Assembly (NCBI GenBank): GCA_009778055.1
Contig: WRKN01000147.1
Span: 1 to 6,340, forward strand
Direction of reading: 5' to 3'
From: Synergistaceae bacterium
Lineage (GTDB): Bacteria > Synergistota > Synergistia > Synergistales > Aminobacteriaceae
DNA: 6,340 nucleotides
Shown one piece after another: positions 1-4,602 of the stretch. The notes under the pieces are model-generated. The model had not been told where the DNA came from, ran no database searches, and was given only the letters and a program-made list of their open reading frames with translations. The position numbers were made by a program, and so were the translations under genes. Position 1 is the first letter of the stretch; each line of letters begins with the position of its first letter.

Positions 1-1249
1 TATCGCGCCTGACCAGCGCCGTGTTGGTAATGCCGCAGAGCTGTGCCAGGGCTTCCGCGGCCTGCTTGTACTGTTCCGACGGGTAAATGATGTTCGACGT
101 TTCGTAGCCGAAGTGCCTGGCGTCCCCCGTAAACGGGACGTCAATGCCTATTTTCTGAAATACCTGCGACGCGTCCTTCGCAAGCCCTCTGGTTCCGTCG
201 CCGTTCAGCACGCCTATTTTTCCTATCCGGGTTATCAGGTCCAGAGCGGCCTCATCGCTCAGAGCCGGCGGAAGCGCTTCCGGCTCTGACTCGTACTCCA
301 AGTTTTCTTCCCCCGCAATCAATTTTGGGATCAACACGGACAACTCGACGGGGTTGATTATCCAGTAGCTCAGGCCGCCTATGTAGGACGCCCTACCGGG
401 AGCCATCGCAAACTTGACGCTCCCCTGCCTGAGCGTGCTGGCGTACGTTGCCAGCCTGACGGCATTGAGCAGCGTGAGGTCGGTGTTTATAGACGACACC
501 ACCTCCCTGACCAGGCTGGGAATCTGGGGTATGATGAGCGGGGTCTTAACCTTCTCCAGCGCGGCCGTCATGAATTTCTGCTGGCGCTGGACGCGGCCTA
601 TGTCACCCATGGGGTCGTTTCGGAAGCGCACGTACTCCAGCGACTTCCTCCCGTCCAAATGCTGCTGCCCCTGCGGAATGTTGATGAACAGCTTCTGGGA
701 GTAGTCGGTGTAGCGCATGGCTTTATCAACGTACAGATTCACGCCGCCTATCAGGTCAACCATGGCGGGGAAACTTTTGAAGTTGAACACGACGTGATAG
801 TTTATCGTGACGTTTGTCAGGTTCACCAGGGTCTGCTTCAGAAGGTTCACCCCGCCGTAGGCGTAGGCGTGGTTGATTTTTTCCCAGCCGCGCCCCGGTA
901 TATGAACCCGCGAGTCCCGGGGTATCGAAACTATGCCCACCGCCTCTCCCCTCAGGTCGAAAAAAGCCAGAGCGATGGCGTCGGCGCGGGTTACAGCTTC
1001 AAAATCGTCCAAACCGACGAGCAGTACGTTGGTCGTGCCCAGGAGAGGGTCTGTTCTAAGCCTGTCGGCGGTTGGCGGCGGCGCTGCCGTGTCCCCGGAA
1101 ACGGCCGGATCACGGCCGGAGGCCGGAATGACGGCGGGGCCCGGCTCGATGCGTATAATTTCAGCGATCTTCAGCGCCGCGCCGCCGACCGTCGCCACTA
1201 AAATAAAGACAGTGATTGCAAATATCTTAAACATCTTGAAAAACTTCAA
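1..1249 (-). CDS. LytR-CpsA-Psr (LCP) family wall-polymer ligase, 3' end cut by window edge
   Basis: LCP enzymes sit in the cytoplasmic membrane with the catalytic domain outside and transfer lipid-linked glycopolymers onto peptidoglycan. About 416 codons are visible without a stop. One N-terminal membrane segment (about residues 8-29) is followed by a Pro/Ala-rich linker (35-62). The LCP domain follows, with LLVGLDD at 76-82, TRAD at 87-90 (conserved Arg/Asp), SIPRDS at 108-113, KINHAYAYGG at 124-133, and YVRFRND...GDIGRVQRQQ at 206-224. A LytR_C-type domain begins near 343 (IGVLNGDGTRGLA, SNIIYP at 385-390) and continues past the edge. The chosen TTG start lies 10 nt after GGAGG and overlaps the nadD stop as TTGA. 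An ATG at 1234 is the alternative, but it is 25 nt from that site. Family assignment is firm. The polymer it transfers cannot be told. Confidence 0.93.
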   Translation of the reverse strand, partial: MKFFKMFKIFAITVFILVATVGGAALKIAEIIRIEPGPAVIPASGRDPAVSGDTAAPPPTADRLRTDPLLGTTNVLLVGLDDFEAVTRADAIALAFFDLRGEAVGIVSIPRDSRVHIPGRGWEKINHAYAYGGVNLLKQTLVNLTNVTINYHVVFNFKSFPAMVDLIGGVNLYVDKAMRYTDYSQKLFINIPQGQQHLDGRKSLEYVRFRNDPMGDIGRVQRQQKFMTAALEKVKTPLIIPQIPSLVREVVSSINTDLTLLNAVRLATYASTLRQGSVKFAMAPGRASYIGGLSYWIINPVELSVLIPKLIAGEENLEYESEPEALPPALSDEAALDLITRIGKIGVLNGDGTRGLAKDASQVFQKIGIDVPFTGDARHFGYETSNIIYPSEQYKQAAEALAQLCGITNTALVRRD

Positions 1250-1914
1250 TTTCGCGATACCTCCGGCTCTCTGTAAAGACCGCAGTGTTCGATGTATTTT
1301 TCCACCAGGTGGGGAACCAGGAAACGGATTCCTTTTCCGTCGCGCACGCGGGAACGTATGTCCGTGCTGGAGATGTCGAGCCGCGGGATTTCCAGCAGCT
1401 TCAGACCCAGCCTGATTCCGTCCGGCAGCGAATCTACGTCGGGGGCCGAATACCCCGGCCTGGTCGTTGACACCAAGGTGCAAAGGGACGGCAAACGCGC
1501 GTACTCCTTCCACGTGTCGATTCCAAGAAGGGCGTCCAGTCCGGTAATGAAAAAAAACTCGCTCTCCGCCGGGCAGTCCCTCAGAAATTCCTCCAGAGTG
1601 TCAACCGTATGGGACGGGCGAGGCCGGTCAATCTCGGTGCGGGACACGGAAAACTCCCTGACCTCCGCCGTGGCTAAAAGCGTCATGGCATAACGGTCTT
1701 CCGAGGACGCGACGCTGCCGTCCTTGTGAGGCGGTATTCCCGAGGGAACGAACACGACCCTGTCCAGGCCCAACTGCCGCCGACATTCCTCCGCCGCCAG
1801 CAAATGCCCATAATGAATGGGGTCAAAAGTCCCCCCCATAACACCAATTTTTCCAGGGGGCGTGCCCCCTGGACCCGTTACCTTTGGCCGCCACTCTTTT
1901 AGCGTCACCGCCAA
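1246..1914 (-). CDS. nadD: Nicotinate-nucleotide adenylyltransferase
   Basis: NadD joins nicotinate mononucleotide and ATP to form deamido-NAD in cytoplasmic NAD synthesis. The 222-aa frame shows the nucleotidyltransferase signature GGTFDPIHYGH (27-37), PSGIPPHK (57-64), SHTVDTL (101-107), FFITGLDAL (121-129), TW (134-135), ISSTDIRSRV (181-190) and the C-terminal VPHLVEKYIEHCGLY (200-214). Family members usually begin within a few residues of the GGTFDP motif. Here about 21 extra residues precede it, part of them (GPGGTPPG) encoded by a palindromic repeat. No ATG, GTG or TTG lies just before KIGVMGG. The chosen TTG at 1914 follows GGAGAG by 6 nt; GTG at 1908 is possible but further from it. 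The gene lies 67 nt after obgE and its stop overlaps the LCP start. Confidence 0.95.
   Translation of the reverse strand: MAVTLKEWRPKVTGPGGTPPGKIGVMGGTFDPIHYGHLLAAEECRRQLGLDRVVFVPSGIPPHKDGSVASSEDRYAMTLLATAEVREFSVSRTEIDRPRPSHTVDTLEEFLRDCPAESEFFFITGLDALLGIDTWKEYARLPSLCTLVSTTRPGYSAPDVDSLPDGIRLGLKLLEIPRLDISSTDIRSRVRDGKGIRFLVPHLVEKYIEHCGLYREPEVSRN
1260..1264 (-). promoter_or_regulatory. Ribosome binding site deciding the LCP gene's TTG start
   Basis: GGAGG on the minus strand inside the 3' end of nadD, 10 nt before the TTG at 1249. The rplU and rpmA starts have the same GGAGG-N10 layout, which supports TTG over the ATG at 1234. Confidence 0.6.
1852..1873. repeat. Palindromic REP-like unit A, inside the nadD 5' coding region
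   Basis: A perfect inverted repeat: arm TCCAGGGGGC (1852-1861), two-base loop GT, arm GCCCCCTGGA (1864-1873). It is followed on the plus strand by CCC, so on the minus strand it reads GGGT-CCAGGGGGC. It is G-rich against its surroundings and related in layout to the palindrome at 1975-1993. In the nadD frame it is translated as part of GPGGTPPG. The structure is directly visible. Its repeat status elsewhere in the genome is inferred. Confidence 0.7.
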
Positions 1915-1920
1915 TCACAT

Positions 1921-1926
1921 CTCTCC
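1921..1926 (-). promoter_or_regulatory. Ribosome binding site of nadD
   Basis: GGAGAG on the minus strand, 6 nt before the TTG at 1914. The six bases between them read ATGTGA, an ATG followed at once by a stop in the same frame, so that ATG cannot be the start. This site lies between the two palindromic units and may have come with them. Confidence 0.55.
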
Positions 1927-1959
1927 AGGCTGCCCGGCAAGCGCTTCTCCGCCTGCCCG

Positions 1960-1971
1960 CGATAGCTATCG
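1960..1971. repeat. 12-bp perfect palindrome in the obgE-nadD gap
   Basis: CGATAGCTATCG is a perfect palindrome located three bases from palindromic unit B, within the 67-nt gap between obgE and nadD. It could be part of the same inserted element, or a small operator-like site. Nothing in the window identifies a binding protein. Confidence 0.4.
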
Positions 1972-1993
1972 GGTGCAGGGGCTAAGCCCCTGC
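1971..1993. repeat. Palindromic REP-like unit B, spanning the obgE stop codon
   Basis: GGGT (1971-1974) is followed by arm GCAGGGGCT (1975-1983), a single centre base, and arm AGCCCCTGC (1985-1993). The stem is a perfect 9 bp. It matches unit A in design (GGGT, then CAGGGG-C...GCCCC-TG) but points the opposite way, so the two face each other across about 100 bp. The obgE TAG stop (1984-1982) lies at its centre and the last obgE codons (AGA) lie in one arm. It has no T-tract downstream on the obgE strand, so it is not a standard intrinsic terminator. Confidence 0.65.
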
Positions 1994-3286
1994 TGTTATT
2001 TTATCAGGTTGAAAGTCGAATTCAACCTCTCCGATGTAGACTTTATCGCCTTCCGCGACGCCGGACTGCTCCAATGCCTCCTCGACTTTCAGGCGCTTGA
2101 GCAGGCGCGCGAACTTGACGAGCGCGTCGTCGTGGTCGAAGTCAATACGCCCCACCGCTTTTTCCAGGTTGGCGTGCTCGACTCGGAAACCTTTGCCGTC
2201 AACGAGCCTTACCACCCTGACCGGCAGAGGCGCAGTACCCCTCAGACTCTGCGGCTTCACGGGCGTCTCCACCAGGGAAACCGTGCTTGAAGGACGCGGG
2301 TGAATCCTGACCATTTCCACTATCTCATCAATAAGCTCTTTTATTCCGTCTCCCTCTTTGGCGCTGACCAGAACGCACTTCCGGCCTGTCCTCTCGGCTT
2401 CCCGCCTCAGGGCGGCGGCGTTTTCTTCCGTGCCGGGAAGGTCCGTCTTATTGCCCGCCAGCATGTACGGATGAGCGAGAATATCCGTCCCGTACGCCTC
2501 GAACTCGCGGCGCACGACCTCCAGCTTGTCCAGGGCGTCGCCTTCGGCGAGGTCCACGACGTGTATCAAAACGCGGGTGCGCTCCACGTGCCTCAAAAAG
2601 TGGAGTCCCAGCCCCTTGTTTTCGTGAGCGCCTTCAATCAGCCCCGGCACGTCGGCCACCACTATCTGCTGGTCATCGACGGCAAGTACGCCCAGGTTGG
2701 GGGAAAGCGTCGTGAAAGGGTAGCCGGCTATTTTGGGCTTTGCCCCGCTTATCGCGGCCAGCAGGCTCGACTTCCCCGCGTTTGGAAAACCCACGAGTCC
2801 CACGTCGGCGATGAGCTTCAGCTCCAGCAAAAGCGTCTTTTCCTCTCCTGAGTCGCCTTTTTCGGCAAAGCGCGGCGCGCGGCGCACGGAGTTCGCGAAG
2901 TGGGCGTTGCCTCTGCCCCCGCGCCCCCCCTCCGCCGCCACGAATCGCTGGCCCGGTTCCACAAGGTCGGCTATCAGTTTTCCGGTATCTTCGTCGCGCA
3001 CCAGAGTCCCGCAGGGCAGGAGAACCGTTATGTCATCCCCGTTCCTCCCCGCCTGCATGGAACCCTTGCCGTGCCCGGCGTGCCCCGCCTGGAATTTTTT
3101 GTTGTATTCAAAGTCGGCCAGCGTGACAAGCCCTCCCGCCGCCTGGAGGACCACGTCTCCGCCCCTTCCCCCGTCCGCGCCGTCGGGCCCCCCCTTCGGC
3201 AGAAATTTTTCGCGCCGGAAGCTCAGACACCCGTTGCCGCCCCGCCCCGCCTTGACAATTATTCTAGCCAGATCGACGAATTTCAA
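1982..3286 (-). CDS. obgE: Obg family GTPase (50S assembly and stress)
   Basis: Obg GTPases bind the 50S subunit late in assembly and respond to guanine nucleotides including ppGpp. The 434-aa product has the three expected parts. The glycine-rich Obg fold is at about 1-155 (MKFVDLARIIVKAGRGG; GGPDGADGGRGG). The G domain carries GFPNAGKSS (166-174), the switch sequence with YPFTTL, DVPGLIEGA (212-220), NKTDL (279-283) and SAKEGDG (308-314). A C-terminal OCT domain spans about 335-427. A GTG at 3295 would add three residues, but TTG at 3286 gives the family's usual MKFVD start and lies 8 nt after AGGGG. The last residues (AGA) and the stop come from a palindromic repeat. It follows the rpmA terminator, so it needs its own promoter or read-through. 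Confidence 0.96.
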   Translation of the reverse strand: MKFVDLARIIVKAGRGGNGCLSFRREKFLPKGGPDGADGGRGGDVVLQAAGGLVTLADFEYNKKFQAGHAGHGKGSMQAGRNGDDITVLLPCGTLVRDEDTGKLIADLVEPGQRFVAAEGGRGGRGNAHFANSVRRAPRFAEKGDSGEEKTLLLELKLIADVGLVGFPNAGKSSLLAAISGAKPKIAGYPFTTLSPNLGVLAVDDQQIVVADVPGLIEGAHENKGLGLHFLRHVERTRVLIHVVDLAEGDALDKLEVVRREFEAYGTDILAHPYMLAGNKTDLPGTEENAAALRREAERTGRKCVLVSAKEGDGIKELIDEIVEMVRIHPRPSSTVSLVETPVKPQSLRGTAPLPVRVVRLVDGKGFRVEHANLEKAVGRIDFDHDDALVKFARLLKRLKVEEALEQSGVAEGDKVYIGEVEFDFQPDKITAGA

Positions 3287-3294
3287 AGTCCGCA

Positions 3295-3299
3295 CCCCT
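3295..3299 (-). promoter_or_regulatory. Ribosome binding site deciding the obgE TTG start
   Basis: AGGGG on the minus strand, 8 nt before TTG at 3286. Its last G is also the first base of the GTG at 3295, which leaves no room for that GTG to use it, so the downstream TTG is preferred. Confidence 0.5.
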
Positions 3300-3333
3300 A
3301 ATTAAGAATTAAAAAAATTAAAATTAAAAATAT

Positions 3334-3364
3334 AAAAAATGAGGCTCCATAAACATGGGGCCTC
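3334..3364 (-). terminator. Intrinsic terminator after rpmA
   Basis: On the minus strand GAGGCCCCAT, loop GTTT and ATGGAGCCTC form a 10-bp stem with one C-A mismatch, followed by A and six T, then more T-rich sequence. It begins 38 nt after the rpmA stop and closes the rplU-prp-rpmA unit. The next 33 nt (3301-3333) are almost pure A/T up to obgE. A weak promoter-like pair (TTTATA, 17 nt, TTTAAT) can be drawn there, but such low-complexity sequence gives matches by chance. Confidence 0.85.
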
Positions 3365-3402
3365 AGAATGATACACGATTTCCTGATTCAAATGCGCGTA
3401 AT

Positions 3403-3699
3403 TTATACCGCTGTTTCGACAGAAACGTACTTGCGATCTCCCCGCGCCGCAAAACTTACCTTCCCCGGAACGAGGGCGAAAAGCGTAAAGTCGCGCCCCA
3501 GCCCCACGTTTTTGCCGGGGTGTATTTTGGTTCCGCACTGGCGCACTATGATACTCCCCGCCTTGACCTCCGTGCCGGCAAATACCTTCACGCCCCTGTA
3601 CTTTGGGTTGCTGTCGCGCCCGTTGGTGGAACTGCCCTGTCCTTTTTTATGGGCAAAAAACTGAATGTCGAACTTAAAACCATCTCTTGTAACGCTCAT
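3403..3699 (-). CDS. rpmA: Ribosomal protein L27 precursor with cleavable N-terminal extension
   Basis: L27 is a 50S protein whose N-terminus reaches toward the peptidyl-transferase centre. The 98-aa product contains the L27 core: AHKKGQGSSTNGRDSNPKYRGVK, then the Gly-rich GTKIHPGKNVGLGRDFTLFAL. The first 15 residues, MSVTRDGFKFDIQFF, are an extension ending in the (D/N)-(I/L)-Q-F-F site known in Firmicutes L27, where Prp cuts after FF to leave AHKKG. That extension is a little longer than the 9-residue one known from Staphylococcus aureus. The ATG lies 10 nt after GGAGG (3710-3714) and overlaps the prp stop as ATGA, so the two are probably translationally coupled. Upstream in-frame codons to 3855 overlap prp and are not needed. 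Confidence 0.96.
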   Translation of the reverse strand: MSVTRDGFKFDIQFFAHKKGQGSSTNGRDSNPKYRGVKVFAGTEVKAGSIIVRQCGTKIHPGKNVGLGRDFTLFALVPGKVSFAARGDRKYVSVETAV

Positions 3700-4034
3700 G
3701 ACAAATACACCTCCGAAATACTCACATGCCCGCCGTAACGGGACGCTATCTCCTTCAGCGACAAAGCGGTCGTCATAGTTAGCAGACCCACCTCGGCCGC
3801 GGTTTCCCTCGGCCACCTGACGCTTATAAACGGAACCGAGGCGTCGGCGTCCCACTCCGCAGGCACTTCCGCCACGTCCCTCAGCCCAATGAAAAGGGAG
3901 TGAATCAACGCGGAAACCGCCGCGCAGACAACATCTTCCCCTTTGCGGCCGCCGCCGGAATGTCCGCGCGACTCCACCCCGAAAAGATTTTTGCCCGCGC
4001 CCGCTTTATCCCAAAACAACGTTACGTCGGTCAA
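3696..4034 (-). CDS. prp: Ribosomal-processing cysteine protease Prp
   Basis: Prp removes the N-terminal extension of L27 before or during 50S assembly. The 112-aa protein has the family hallmark GHSGGGRKGEDVVCAAVSAL, with catalytic candidates His25 and Cys37. They are 12 residues apart, the same spacing as the His/Cys pair described in S. aureus Prp. The N-terminus (MTDVTLFWDK) aligns with the usual V-T-(I/L)-F opening. That supports the TTG at 4034, which sits 4 nt after the rplU stop with no clear Shine-Dalgarno site of its own, so it probably relies on coupling to rplU. The position between rplU and rpmA is the classic one. Its substrate motif IQFF is present in the adjacent rpmA product. 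Confidence 0.94.
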   Translation of the reverse strand: MTDVTLFWDKAGAGKNLFGVESRGHSGGGRKGEDVVCAAVSALIHSLFIGLRDVAEVPAEWDADASVPFISVRWPRETAAEVGLLTMTTALSLKEIASRYGGHVSISEVYLS

Positions 4035-4038
4035 GAAA

Positions 4039-4350
4039 TCAGGCTACAATTTCCTTCACGCGGATTTCGGTGTAATACTGCCGATGTCCGCGCATCCGCC
4101 GCATGTTCTTCTTGCTTTTGAACTTGAACACCAGAATTTTGTCCGCCCGGCCCTGTGACACTATCTCGGCCCTGACTTCCGCGCCTTTGACCCAAGGCGT
4201 CCCGAATTTCATGGAACTGTCGCCGCTCACGAGGCGGATTTTATCGAACACGAGTTCGCTTCCGGCCTCTCCCTCCAGGCGTTCCACGCGAAAAACGTCT
4301 CCCGCCTGCACACGATACTGCTTCCCTCCGGTTTCCATCACCGCATACAA
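4039..4350 (-). CDS. rplU: Ribosomal protein L21
   Basis: L21 is an early-binding 50S protein that contacts 23S rRNA. The 103-aa product starts MYAVMETGGKQYRVQAGD, the standard L21 opening, and ends in the family signature KSKKNMRRMRGHRQYYTEIRVKEI. The start is TTG at 4350, 10 nt after GGAGG; the resulting length is typical of the family. An in-frame TTG at 4398 would add 16 residues of non-L21 sequence and lies inside the leader hairpin, so it was rejected. The gene is first in the rplU-prp-rpmA unit and is served by the promoter at 4467-4495. Confidence 0.96.
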   Translation of the reverse strand: MYAVMETGGKQYRVQAGDVFRVERLEGEAGSELVFDKIRLVSGDSSMKFGTPWVKGAEVRAEIVSQGRADKILVFKFKSKKNMRRMRGHRQYYTEIRVKEIVA

Positions 4351-4360
4351 AATATTTTTT

Positions 4361-4369
4361 CCTCCCTCC
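4361..4369 (-). promoter_or_regulatory. Ribosome binding site deciding the rplU TTG start
   Basis: GGAGGGAGG on the minus strand, a doubled Shine-Dalgarno core. The proximal GGAGG ends 10 nt before TTG at 4350, with an all-A/T spacer (AAAAAATATT). No ATG or GTG lies at a comparable distance in frame. Confidence 0.7.
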
Positions 4370-4392
4370 GCTGAACCCAAGGCTCCCCGCCC

Positions 4393-4419
4393 AGGCAAAA
4401 ACGAATTTTGCCTCGCAAA
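4393..4419 (-). promoter_or_regulatory. rplU leader with two mutually exclusive hairpins
   Basis: In the 5' leader, AGGCAAAA (4413-4406), loop TTCGT and TTTTGCCT (4400-4393) form an 8-bp stem. The same GCAAA (4411-4407) can instead pair with upstream TTTGC (4419-4415) across a three-base GAG loop. The two folds cannot coexist. L21 operons in other bacteria are known to carry regulatory leader RNAs. This one resembles that idea in position only; switching is inferred. Confidence 0.45.
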
Positions 4420-4466
4420 GATTTTATTTATTTACGCCCCGCTCACGCGATTTTCAACTGAAGATG

Positions 4467-4495
4467 ATTTTAAGCAGAGAAGCCGTTTTAGTCAA
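4467..4495 (-). promoter_or_regulatory. Sigma70-type promoter for rplU-prp-rpmA
   Basis: On the minus strand TTGACT (4495-4490), a 17-nt spacer and TAAAAT (4472-4467) match five of six consensus bases in each hexamer at ideal spacing. The predicted transcription start near 4460 gives a leader of about 110 nt before the rplU start. The promoter lies just downstream of the preceding gene's terminator. Confidence 0.8.
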
Positions 4496-4534
4496 TCCCG
4501 CAAGCGGTGAAATGTCGCGTCAATCCAAACAAAT

Positions 4535-4565
4535 AGCGCCGGGGAAACTAACCACCCCCGGCGCT
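4535..4565 (-). terminator. Terminator of the surface-protein gene
   Basis: On the minus strand AGCGCCGGGG (4565-4556), an 11-nt loop and CCCCGGCGCT (4544-4535) form a perfect, very GC-rich 10-bp stem, followed by ATTTGTTTGG, a modest T-rich tail. It begins 37 nt after the stop at 4603 and separates that gene from the rplU promoter. The stem is clear. The interrupted T-tract makes efficiency uncertain. Confidence 0.75.
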
Positions 4566-4602
4566 CTTTCCAATCCGAACTATCCCGAATTGCCTTATCC
4601 GC

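Noticed and set aside
1101..1120. Direct repeat ACGGCCGGA with an 11-bp period
   Set aside because: Short, GC-rich and within the low-complexity linker coding sequence of the LCP gene; chance or codon bias is sufficient.
414..1415. Open plus-strand frames opposite the LCP gene (414-704, 659-1201, 933-1415)
   Set aside because: They lie antisense to an intact LCP coding frame with clear domain motifs; their translations show no recognisable family and are shadows of GC-rich coding sequence.
1915..1920. ATG immediately followed by TGA before nadD, as a start-stop control element
   Set aside because: The Shine-Dalgarno bases abut the ATG with no spacing, so initiation there is unlikely; probably chance.
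1975..1993. Palindrome at the obgE end as an intrinsic terminator
   Set aside because: On the obgE strand the stem is followed by ACCCGATAGC rather than a T-tract, and nadD follows closely.
2300..3305. Open plus-strand frames opposite obgE, some over 180 codons
   Set aside because: The opposite strand carries all Obg motifs without a break; the plus translations are low-complexity Pro/Ser/Arg-rich shadows.
3700..3855. Longer rpmA frame starting upstream at 3855
   Set aside because: It would overlap prp by about 150 nt, and the ATG at 3699 has a good ribosome-binding site and gives the expected L27 precursor.
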